This document shows positions 1-8,689 of a DNA stretch of 64,000 nucleotides, piece after piece. The DNA is from Limanda limanda. Lineage: Eukaryota > Chordata > Actinopteri > Pleuronectiformes > Pleuronectidae. The DNA lies in assembly GCF_963576545.1 (NCBI RefSeq), contig NW_026870491.1, positions 124,001 through 188,000 on the forward strand, written 5' to 3'. Under the pieces are notes generated by a model. The model did not search any database and was not told where the DNA came from. It saw only the letters and a list, made by a program, of their open reading frames with translations. Every line of letters begins with the position of its first letter. Position 1 is the first letter of the stretch. Made by a program: the position numbers and the translations under genes.

Positions 1-9
1 AGGAGAAAG
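1..9 (+). repeat. 3' end of a type A monomer cut by the window edge
   Basis: The first nine bases (AGGAGAAAG) match the last nine bases of an A unit and not the end of a B unit (ATCTGAGG). The monomer before the window is therefore an A, and the array extends to the left. Confidence 0.9.
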
Positions 10-490
10 AGATATTCTTGAATAACTTTTTTTGTGAAGGTCGGAGAGACTTGGAAAGTGGTTGCATCTGGACTAATTTGGGTCCTGCAGATCGATTGGT
101 ACCATCCCCGAGCTTGTACGACCTTCGGAAGAGGTCGACCGACGAAATTCCCCCAAATCTGAGGAGATATTCTTGAATAACTTTTTTTGTGAAGGTCGGA
201 GAGACTTGCAAGTAGGCTTTACCCCCACTAAATGGGGTAGCGCGCATCGATCGGTACCATCCTTGAGCTTCTCCGACTTTCGGAAGGGTTAGGGTTAGGG
301 TTAGGGATGAAAGCACATAGGAGAAAGAGATATTCTTGAATAACTTTTTTTGTGAAGGTCAAAGAGACTTGCAAGTAGGCTCTACCCCCACTAAATGGGG
401 TAGCGCGCATCGATCGGTACCATCTTTGAGCTTCTCCGACTTTCGGAAGGGTTAGGGTTAGGGTTAGGGATGAAAGCACATAGGAGAAAG

Positions 491-534
491 AGATATTCTT
501 GAATAACTTTTTTTGTGAAGGTCGGAGAGACTTG
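491..534 (+). repeat. 44 bp core identical in A and B
   Basis: The first 44 bp of the reference A (491-534) and the reference B (980-1023) are the same base for base; the next base is C in A and G in B. The core includes the short inverted repeat TATTC-TT-GAATA, a T7 tract, and GGTCGGAGAGACTTG. The rest of the two monomers is only about 70% alike or unalignable, so the core stands out as either a conserved binding or positioning element or the place where A and B exchange sequence. Length variants in the T tract (154 bp B, 165 bp A) fall inside it. Confidence 0.93.
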
Positions 535-539
535 CAAGT
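530..539 (+). repeat. 10 bp palindrome ACTTGCAAGT, A-specific
   Basis: Perfect self-complementary 10-mer at unit position 40-49 of A, spanning the point where A and B stop being identical. In B the same place reads ACTTGGAAAG and the symmetry is lost. It could be a dimer-binding site or simply the first diagnostic difference; the sequence alone does not decide. Confidence 0.6.
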
Positions 540-545
540 AGGCTC

Positions 546-565
546 TACCCCCACTAAATGGGGTA
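546..565 (+). repeat. Potential hairpin TACCCC / GGGGTA in monomer A
   Basis: Unit position 56-75 of A has six-base complementary arms TACCCC and GGGGTA around an eight-base loop (CACTAAAT). In A units that directly follow B the last base is usually changed (GGGGTT), which removes the outer pair and leaves a five-pair stem. Variants with CACTAAATAGGG (for example the unit at 14782) lose a further G. B has no equivalent. Confidence 0.5.
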
Positions 566-584
566 GCGCGCATCGATCGGTACC
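566..584 (+). repeat. Palindrome cluster GCGCGC-ATCGAT-CGATCG-GGTACC in A
   Basis: Unit position 76-94 of A overlaps four palindromes: GCGCGC (BssHII), ATCGAT (ClaI), CGATCG (PvuI) and GGTACC (KpnI). B keeps the ClaI and KpnI sites only. Many A units directly after B have CGATCAGTACC, which destroys both PvuI and KpnI sites. These sites predict ladders of about 155/163 bp with ClaI, and with KpnI longer steps where the variant lies. The purine-pyrimidine alternation at GCGCGCAT is short. Confidence 0.7.
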
Positions 585-611
585 ATCCTTGAGCTTCTCC
601 GACTTTCGGAA

Positions 612-632
612 GGGTTAGGGTTAGGGTTAGGG
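612..632 (+). repeat. Telomere-type block, (GGGTTA)3GGG
   Basis: Example of the block present in each complete A unit at unit position 122-142: three TTAGGG hexamers preceded by GGG, giving four G3 runs separated by TTA. This is the same arrangement as the minimal human-telomere G-quadruplex core. It also contains overlapping TTAGGGTTA sites of the kind bound by Myb-type telomere proteins (TRF1/TRF2 family). The + strand is always the G-rich strand. I count 274 units with four G3 runs and 11 with three. Binding and folding are inferred from sequence, not shown. Confidence 0.9.
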
Positions 633-979
633 ATGAAAGCACATAGGAGAAAGAGATATTCTTGAATAACTTTTTTTGTGAAGGTCGGAGAGACTTGCAA
701 GTAGGCTCTACCCCCACTAAATGGGGTAGCGCGCATCGATCGGTACCATCCTTGAGCTTCTCCGACTTTCGGAAGGGTTAGGGTTAGGGTTAGGGATGAA
801 AGCACATAGGAGAAAGAGATATTCTTGAATAACTTTTTTTGTGAAGGTCGGAGAGACTTGCAAGTAGGCTCTACCCCCACTAAATGGGGTAGTGCGCATC
901 GATCGGTACCATCCTTGAGCTTCTCCGACTTTCGGAAGGGTTAGGGTTAGGGTTAGGGATGAAAGCACATAGGAGAAAG

Positions 980-1134
980 AGATATTCTTGAATAACTTTT
1001 TTTGTGAAGGTCGGAGAGACTTGGAAAGTGGTTGCATCTGGACTAATTTGGGTCCTGCGGATCGATTGGTACCATCCCCGAGCTTGTACGACCTTCGGAA
1101 GAGGTCGACCGACGAAATTCCCCCAAATCTGAGG
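980..1134 (+). repeat. Type B monomer, reference copy (155 bp), no telomeric motif
   Basis: B shares its first 44 bp exactly with A, then aligns to A without gaps to unit position 120 at about 53 of 76 identical positions. After that it has AGAGGTCGACCG and a different tail containing CCCCC and ending in TGAGG, where A has the TTAGGG block. GC is 74 of 155. There are nine CpG sites. It keeps the ATCGAT and GGTACC sites in the same place as A, and adds a SalI site (GTCGAC) that A lacks. It occurs 113 times and is always followed by an A. It is probably the sister, telomere-free lineage of the same ancestral monomer. Confidence 0.95.
1090..1110 (+). repeat. B-specific hairpin and GGTCGACC palindrome
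   Basis: Unit position 111-127 of B has five-base arms GACCT and AGGTC around TCGGAAG, overlapping an 8 bp palindrome GGTCGACC at 1103-1110 (SalI core). This replaces the start of the TTAGGG block of A. It is intact in nearly all B copies; the copy at 3229 has a C to T change beside it (3359). No function can be assigned from sequence. Confidence 0.5.
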
Positions 1135-1460
1135 AGATATTCTTGAATAACTTTTTTTGTGAAGGTCGGAGAGACTTGCAAGTAGGCTCTACCCCCACTA
1201 AATGGGGTAGCGCACATCGATCGGTACCATCCTTGAGCTTCTCCGACTTTCGGAAGGGTTAGGGTTAGGGTTAGGGATGAAAGCACATAGGAGAAAGAGA
1301 TATTCTTGAATAACTTTTTTTGTGAAGGTCGGAGAGACTTGCAAGTAGGCTCTACCCCCACTAAATGGGGTAGCGCGCATCGATCGGTACCATCCTTGAG
1401 CTTCTCCGACTTTCGGAAGGGTTAGGGTTAGGGTTAGGGATGAAAGCACATAGGAGAAAG

Positions 1461-1941
1461 AGATATTCTTGAATAACTTTTTTTGTGAAGGTCGGAGAGA
1501 CTTGGAAAGTGGTTGCATCTGGACTAATTTGGGTCCTGCGGATCGATTGGTACCATCCCCGAGCTTGTACGACCTTCGGAAGAGGTCGACCGACGAAATT
1601 CCCCCAAATCTGAGGAGATATTCTTGAATAACTTTTTTTGTGAAGGTCGGAGAGACTTGCAAGTAGGCTTTACCCCCACTAAATGGGGTAGCGCGCATCG
1701 ATCGGTACCATCCTTGAGCTTCTCCGACTTTCGGAAGGGTTAGGGTTAGGGTTAGGGATGAAAGCACATAGGAGAAAGAGATATTCTTGAATAACTTTTT
1801 TTGTGAAGGTCGGAGAGACTTGCAAGTAGGCTCTACCCCCACTAAATGGGGTAGCGCGCATCGATCGGTACCATCCTTGAGCTTCTCCGACTTTCGGAAG
1901 GGTTAGGGTTAGGGTTAGGGATGAAAGCACATAGGAGAAAG
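1461..1941 (+). repeat. B2A block, start of a truncated H1 copy
   Basis: B at 1461, A at 1616 with the GGCTTTACC marker, A at 1779. The marker makes this the beginning of another H1-type unit, but the next monomer is the 154 bp B at 1942 instead of more A units, so a segmental junction lies near 1942. Confidence 0.75.
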
Positions 1942-2095
1942 AGATATTCTTGAATAACTTTTTTTTGAAGGTCGGAGAGACTTGGAAAGTGGTTGCATCT
2001 GGACTAATTTGGGTCCTGCGGATCGATTGGTACCATCCCCGAGCTTGTACGACCTTCGGAAGAGGTCGACCGACGAAATTCCCCCAAATCTGAGG
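1942..2095 (+). repeat. 154 bp B class: G deletion beside the T tract
   Basis: In these B copies the core reads T8-GAAGG instead of T7-GTGAAGG, a one-base deletion. Thirteen occur: 1942, 5797, 28934, 31666, 34714, 38569, 41301, 43862, 46904, 51884, 54624, 58143 and 61032. None of the A units has it although the core is shared, and none lies between 5.8 and 28.9 kb. It marks the start of many higher-order blocks and is a useful lineage marker. Confidence 0.9.
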
Positions 2096-3383
2096 AGATA
2101 TTCTTGAATAACTTTTTTTGTGAAGGTCGGAGAGACTTGCAAGTAGGCTCTACCCCCACTAAATGGGGTTGCGCGCATCGATCGGTACCATCCTTGAGCT
2201 TCTCCGACTTTCGGAAGGGTTAGGGTTAGGGTTAGGGATGAAAGCACATAGGAGAAAGAGATATTCTTGAATAACTTTTTTTGTGAAGGTCGGAGAGACT
2301 TGCAAGTAGGCTCTACCCCCACTAAATGGGGTAGCGCGCATCGATCGGTACCATCCTTGAGCTTCTCCGACTTTCGGAAGGGTTAGGGTTAGGGTTAGGG
2401 ATGAAAGCACATAGGAGAAAGAGATATTCTTGAATAACTTTTTTTGTGAAGGTCGGAGAGACTTGCAAGTAGGCTCTACCCCCACTAAATGGGGTAGCGC
2501 GCATCGATCGGTACCATCCTTGAGCTTCTCCGACTTTCGGAAGGGTTAGGGTTAGGGTTAGGGATGAAAGCACATAGGAGAAAGAGATATTCTTGAATAA
2601 CTTTTTTTGTGAAGGTCGGAGAGACTTGCAAGTAGGCTCTACCCCCACTAAATGGGGTAGCGCGCATCGATCGGTACCATCCTTGAGCTTCTCCGACTTT
2701 CGGAAGGGTTAGGGTTAGGGTTAGGGATGAAAGCACATAGGAGAAAGAGATATTCTTGAATAACTTTTTTTGTGAAGGTCGGAGAGACTTGGAAAGTGGT
2801 TGCATCTGGACTAATTTGGGTCCTGCGGATCGATTGGTACCATCCCCGAGCTTGTACGACCTTCGGAAGAGGTCGACCGACGAAATTCCCCCAAATCTGA
2901 GGAGATATTCTTGAATAACTTTTTTTGTGAAGGTCGGAGAGACTTGCAAGTAGGCTCTACCCCCACTAAATGGGGTTGCGCGCATCGATCGGTACCATCC
3001 TTGAGCTTCTCCGACTTTCGGAAGGGTTAGGGTTAGGGTTAGGGATGAAAGCACATAGGAGAAAGAGATATTCTTGAATAACTTTTTTTGTGAAGGTCGG
3101 AGAGACTTGCAAGTAGGCTCTACCCCCACTAAATGGGGTAGCGCGCATCGATCGGTACCATCCTTGAGCTTCTCCGACTTTCGGAAGGGTTAGGGTTAGG
3201 GTTAGGGATGAAAGCACATAGGAGAAAGAGATATTCTTGAATAACTTTTTTTGTGAAGGTCGGAGAGACTTGGAAAGTGGTTGCATCTGGACTAATTTGG
3301 GTCCTGCGGATCGATTGGTACCATCCCCGAGCTTGTACGACCTTCGGAAGAGGTCGACTGACGAAATTCCCCCAAATCTGAGG

Positions 3384-3546
3384 AGATATTCTTGAATAAC
3401 TTTTTTTGTGAAGGTCGGAGAGACTTGCAAGTAGGCTCTACCCCCACTAAATGGGGTTGCGCGCATCGATCAGTACCATCCTTGAGCTTCTCCGACTTTC
3501 GGAAGGGTTAGGGTTAGGGTTAGGGATGAAAGCACATAGGAGAAAG
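3384..3546 (+). repeat. A1 subtype: A unit directly after B
   Basis: Example of the A variant that sits immediately 3' of B: GGGGTTGCG in place of GGGGTAGCG (unit position 75) and CGATCAGTACC in place of CGATCGGTACC (position 89). The second change removes KpnI and PvuI sites. In the first 12.5 kb, 9 of 22 post-B A units have the position-75 change; from the B at 12540 onward all that I inspected have it. The position-89 change is a subset. The only clear exceptions not next to a B are at 42892 and 45934. B plus A1 therefore behaves as a 318 bp dimer. Confidence 0.8.
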
Positions 3547-5796
3547 AGATATTCTTGAATAACTTTTTTTGTGAAGGTCGGAGAGACTTGGAAAGTGGTT
3601 GCATCTGGACTAATTTGGGTCCTGCGGATCGATTGGTACCATCCCCGAGCTTGTACGACCTTCGGAAGAGGTCGACCGACGAAATTCCCCCAAATCTGAG
3701 GAGATATTCTTGAATAACTTTTTTTGTGAAGGTCGGAGAGACTTGCAAGTAGGCTCTACCCCCACTAAATGGGGTAGCGCGCATCGATCGGTACCATCCT
3801 TGAGCTTCTCCGACTTTCGGAAGGGTTAGGGTTAGGGTTAGGGATGAAAGCACATAGGAGAAAGAGATATTCTTGAATAACTTTTTTTGTGAAGGTCGGA
3901 GAGACTTGCAAGTAGGCTCTACCCCCACTAAATGGGGTAGCGCGCATCGATCGGTACCATCCTTGAGCTTCTCCGACTTTCGGAAGGGTTAGGGTTAGGG
4001 TTAGGGATGAAAGCACATAGGAGAAAGAGATATTCTTGAATAACTTTTTTTGTGAAGGTCGGAGAGACTTGCAAGTAGGCTCTACCCCCACTAAATGGGG
4101 TAGCGCGCATCGATCGGTACCATCCTTGAGCTTCTCCGACTTTCGGAAGGGTTAGGGTTAGGGTTAGGGATGAAAGCACATAGGAGAAAGAGATATTCTT
4201 GAATAACTTTTTTTGTGAAGGTCGGAGAGACTTGCAAGTAGGCTCTACCCCCACTAAATGGGGTAGTGCGCATCGATCGGTACCATCCTTGAGCTTCTCC
4301 GACTTTCGGAAGGGTTAGGGTTAGGGTTAGGGATGAAAGCACATAGGAGAAAGAGATATTCTTGAATAACTTTTTTTGTGAAGGTCGGAGAGACTTGGAA
4401 AGTGGTTGCATCTGGACTAATTTGGGTCCTGCGGATCGATTGGTACCATCCCCGAGCTTGTACGACCTTCGGAAGAGGTCGACCGACGAAATTCCCCCAA
4501 ATCTGAGGAGATATTCTTGAATAACTTTTTTTGTGAAGGTCGGAGAGACTTGCAAGTAGGCTCTACCCCCACTAAATGGGGTTGCGCGCATCGATCAGTA
4601 CCATCCTTGAGCTTCTCCGACTTTCGGAAGGGTTAGGGTTAGGGTTAGGGATGAAAGCACATAGGAGAAAGAGATATTCTTGAATAACTTTTTTTGTGAA
4701 GGTCGGAGAGACTTGGAAAGTGGTTGCATCTGGACTAATTTGGGTCCTGCGGATCGATTGGTACCATCCCCGAGCTTGTACGACCTTCGGAAGAGGTCGA
4801 CCGACGAAATTCCCCCAAATCTGAGGAGATATTCTTGAATAACTTTTTTTGTGAAGGTCGGAGAGACTTGCAAGTAGGCTCTACCCCCACTAAATGGGGT
4901 AGCGCGCATCGATCGGTACCATCCTTGAGCTTCTCCGACTTTCGGAAGGGTTAGGGTTAGGGTTAGGGATGAAAGCACATAGGAGAAAGAGATATTCTTG
5001 AATAACTTTTTTTGTGAAGGTCGGAGAGACTTGCAAGTAGGCTCTACCCCCACTAAATGGGGTAGCGCGCATCGATCGGTACCATCCTTGAGCTTCTCCG
5101 ACTTTCGGAAGGGTTAGGGTTAGGGTTAGGGATGAAAGCACATAGGAGAAAGAGATATTCTTGAATAACTTTTTTTGTGAAGGTCGGAGAGACTTGCAAG
5201 TAGGCTCTACCCCCACTAAATGGGGTAGCGCGCATCGATCGGTACCATCCTTGAGCTTCTCCGACTTTCGGAAGGGTTAGGGTTAGGGTTAGGGATGAAA
5301 GCACATAGGAGAAAGAGATATTCTTGAATAACTTTTTTTGTGAAGGTCGGAGAGACTTGGAAAGTGGTTGCATCTGGACTAATTTGGGTCCTGCGGATCG
5401 ATTGGTACCATCCCCGAGCTTGTACGACCTTCGGAAGAGGTCGACCGACGAAATTCCCCCAAATCTGAGGAGATATTCTTGAATAACTTTTTTTGTGAAG
5501 GTCGGAGAGACTTGCAAGTAGGCTTTACCCCCACTAAATGGGGTAGCGCGCATCGATCGGTACCATCCTTGAGCTTCTCCGACTTTCGGAAGGGTTAGGG
5601 TTAGGGTTAGGGATGAAAGCACATAGGAGAAAGAGATATTCTTGAATAACTTTTTTTGTGAAGGTCGGAGAGACTTGCAAGTAGGCTCTACCCCCACTAA
5701 ATGGGGTAGCGCGCATCGATCGGTACCATCCTTGAGCTTCTCCGACTTTCGGAAGGGTTAGGGTTAGGGTTAGGGATGAAAGCACATAGGAGAAAG

Positions 5797-8689
5797 AGAT
5801 ATTCTTGAATAACTTTTTTTTGAAGGTCGGAGAGACTTGGAAAGTGGTTGCATCTGGACTAATTTGGGTCCTGCGGATCGATTGGTACCATCCCCGAGCT
5901 TGTACGACCTTCGGAAGAGGTCGACCGACGAAATTCCCCCAAATCTGAGGAGATATTCTTGAATAACTTTTTTTGTGAAGGTCGGAGAGACTTGCAAGTA
6001 GGCTCTACCCCCACTAAATGGGGTTGCGCGCATCGATCGGTACCATCCTTGAGCTTCTCCGACTTTCGGAAGGGTTAGGGTTAGGGTTAGGGATGAAAGC
6101 ACATAGGAGAAAGAGATATTCTTGAATAACTTTTTTTGTGAAGGTCGGAGAGACTTGCAAGTAGGCTCTACCCCCACTAAATGGGGTAGCGCGCATCGAT
6201 CGGTACCATCCTTGAGCTTCTCCGACTTTCGGAAGGGTTAGGGTTAGGGTTAGGGATGAAAGCACATAGGAGAAAGAGATATTCTTGAATAACTTTTTTT
6301 GTGAAGGTCGGAGAGACTTGCAAGTAGGCTCTACCCCCACTAAATGGGGTAGCGCGCATCGATCGGTACCATCCTTGAGCTTCTCCGACTTTCGGAAGGG
6401 TTAGGGTTAGGGTTAGGGATGAAAGCACATAGGAGAAAGAGATATTCTTGAATAACTTTTTTTGTGAAGGTCGGAGAGACTTGCAAGTAGGCTCTACCCC
6501 CACTAAATGGGGTAGCGCGCATCGATCGGTACCATCCTTGAGCTTCTCCGACTTTCGGAAGGGTTAGGGTTAGGGTTAGGGATGAAAGCACATAGGAGAA
6601 AGAGATATTCTTGAATAACTTTTTTTGTGAAGGTCGGAGAGACTTGGAAAGTGGTTGCATCTGGACTAATTTGGGTCCTGCGGATCGATTGGTACCATCC
6701 CCGAGCTTGTACGACCTTCGGAAGAGGTCGACCGACGAAATTCCCCCAAATCTGAGGAGATATTCTTGAATAACTTTTTTTGTGAAGGTCGGAGAGACTT
6801 GCAAGTAGGCTCTACCCCCACTAAATGGGGTTGCGCGCATCGATCGGTACCATCCTTGAGCTTCTCCGACTTTCGGAAGGGTTAGGGTTAGGGTTAGGGA
6901 TGAAAGCACATAGGAGAAAGAGATATTCTTGAATAACTTTTTTTGTGAAGGTCGGAGAGACTTGCAAGTAGGCTCTACCCCCACTAAATGGGGTAGCGCG
7001 CATCGATCGGTACCATCCTTGAGCTTCTCCGACTTTCGGAAGGGTTAGGGTTAGGGTTAGGGATGAAAGCACATAGGAGAAAGAGATATTCTTGAATAAC
7101 TTTTTTTGTGAAGGTCGGAGAGACTTGGAAAGTGGTTGCATCTGGACTAATTTGGGTCCTGCGGATCGATTGGTACCATCCCCGAGCTTGTACGACCTTC
7201 GGAAGAGGTCGACCGACGAAATTCCCCCAAATCTGAGGAGATATTCTTGAATAACTTTTTTTGTGAAGGTCGGAGAGACTTGCAAGTAGGCTCTACCCCC
7301 ACTAAATGGGGTTGCGCGCATCGATCAGTACCATCCTTGAGCTTCTCCGACTTTCGGAAGGGTTAGGGTTAGGGTTAGGGATGAAAGCACATAGGAGAAA
7401 GAGATATTCTTGAATAACTTTTTTTGTGAAGGTCGGAGAGACTTGGAAAGTGGTTGCATCTGGACTAATTTGGGTCCTGCGGATCGATTGGTACCATCCC
7501 CGAGCTTGTACGACCTTCGGAAGAGGTCGACCGACGAAATTCCCCCAAATCTGAGGAGATATTCTTGAATAACTTTTTTTGTGAAGGTCGGAGAGACTTG
7601 CAAGTAGGCTCTACCCCCACTAAATGGGGTAGCGCGCATCGATCGGTACCATCCTTGAGCTTCTCCGACTTTCGGAAGGGTTAGGGTTAGGGTTAGGGAT
7701 GAAAGCACATAGGAGAAAGAGATATTCTTGAATAACTTTTTTTGTGAAGGTCGGAGAGACTTGCAAGTAGGCTCTACCCCCACTAAATGGGGTAGCGCGC
7801 ATCGATCGGTACCATCCTTGAGCTTCTCCGACTTTCGGAAGGGTTAGGGTTAGGGTTAGGGATGAAAGCACATAGGAGAAAGAGATATTCTTGAATAACT
7901 TTTTTTGTGAAGGTCGGAGAGACTTGCAAGTAGGCTCTACCCCCACTAAATGGGGTAGCGCGCATCGATCGGTACCATCCTTGAGCTTCTCCGACTTTCG
8001 GAAGGGTTAGGGTTAGGGTTAGGGATGAAAGCACATAGGAGAAAGAGATATTCTTGAATAACTTTTTTTGTGAAGGTCGGAGAGACTTGCAAGTAGGCTC
8101 TACCCCCACTAAATGGGGTAGTGCGCATCGATCGGTACCATCCTTGAGCTTCTCCGACTTTCGGAAGGGTTAGGGTTAGGGTTAGGGATGAAAGCACATA
8201 GGAGAAAGAGATATTCTTGAATAACTTTTTTTGTGAAGGTCGGAGAGACTTGGAAAGTGGTTGCATCTGGACTAATTTGGGTCCTGCGGATCGATTGGTA
8301 CCATCCCCGAGCTTGTACGACCTTCGGAAGAGGTCGACCGACGAAATTCCCCCAAATCTGAGGAGATATTCTTGAATAACTTTTTTTGTGAAGGTCGGAG
8401 AGACTTGCAAGTAGGCTCTACCCCCACTAAATGGGGTAGCGCACATCGATCGGTACCATCCTTGAGCTTCTCCGACTTTCGGAAGGGTTAGGGTTAGGGT
8501 TAGGGATGAAAGCACATAGGAGAAAGAGATATTCTTGAATAACTTTTTTTGTGAAGGTCGGAGAGACTTGCAAGTAGGCTCTACCCCCACTAAATGGGGT
8601 AGCGCGCATCGATCGGTACCATCCTTGAGCTTCTCCGACTTTCGGAAGGGTTAGGGTTAGGGTTAGGGATGAAAGCACATAGGAGAAAG
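5797..8689 (+). repeat. Segment repeating 1942-4353, then H1-like tail
   Basis: B starts: 5797 (154 bp), 6603, 7084, 7402 and 8209, followed by 4, 2, 1, 4 and 2 A units. Units to 8208 match 1942-4353 at an offset of 3,855 bp. From 8209 the order and markers (GTAGCGCAC in the A at 8364) match 980 onward instead, so this segment joins two older blocks. Confidence 0.85.

Larger units (their letters stand above)
491..653 (+). repeat. Type A monomer, reference copy (163 bp)
   Basis: This copy matches the majority A sequence. Unit positions 1-44 are the core shared with B and include a run of seven T (18-24). Position 40-49 is a perfect 10 bp palindrome. Position 56-75 can form a hairpin. Position 76-94 holds overlapping palindromes (GCGCGC, ATCGAT, CGATCG, GGTACC). 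Position 122-142 is (GGGTTA)3GGG, followed by a 21 bp tail ending in AGGAGAAAG. GC is 77 of 163. There are seven CpG sites. Its length is 1 modulo 3, so any reading frame shifts at each unit. I found 285 complete copies of this class. Confidence 0.96.
10..1460 (+). repeat. Higher-order repeat H1, copy 1 (B5A-B2A, 1,451 bp)
   Basis: B units start at 10 and 980, followed by five and two A units. Marker variants in order: GGCTTTACC in the first A, GGTCAAAGAG in the second, GTAGTGCGC in the fifth, then GTAGCGCAC in the first A after the second B. The same units and markers occur at 8690-10140, offset 8,680 bp. The B at 10 also carries CTGCAGATC. Confidence 0.85.
1942..5796 (+). repeat. Segment of 3,855 bp starting at a 154 bp B
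   Basis: B starts: 1942 (154 bp), 2748, 3229, 3547, 4354, 4672 and 5316, followed by 4, 2, 1, 4, 1, 3 and 2 A units. The first 2.4 kb (to 4353) recur in the same order at 5797-8208. The A at 4191 carries GTAGTGCGC, and the A at 5471 carries GGCTTTACC, both markers of the 0-12 kb domain. Confidence 0.85.

Noticed and set aside
491..520. Heat-shock element in the core (TTCTTGAA)
   Set aside because: It has only two inverted nGAAn-type elements (TTCnnGAA). A third in correct spacing is missing, and the motif is short enough to arise by chance and be copied with the repeat.
566..584. Z-DNA or cruciform element at GCGCGCATCGATCG
   Set aside because: The alternating purine-pyrimidine run is too short for a confident Z-DNA call, and the palindromes are 6-8 bp. 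I list it only as a restriction-site cluster.
612..632. True telomere end or long interstitial telomeric tract
   Set aside because: Blocks never exceed three hexamers and are always embedded in the same monomer; there is no terminal run in this window.
1090..1115. CENP-B box-like match (TTCGGAAGAGG) in B, suggesting a centromeric satellite
   Set aside because: The pattern nTTCGnnnnAnnCGGGn needs CGGG after the A; B has TCGA there. Only the first half fits, so centromere function is not supported.
980..1134. tRNA- or 5S-derived SINE with internal Pol III promoter and T7 terminator
   Set aside because: I find no A-box or B-box match in correct spacing, no target-site duplications and no dispersed copies. 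T7 alone is not enough.
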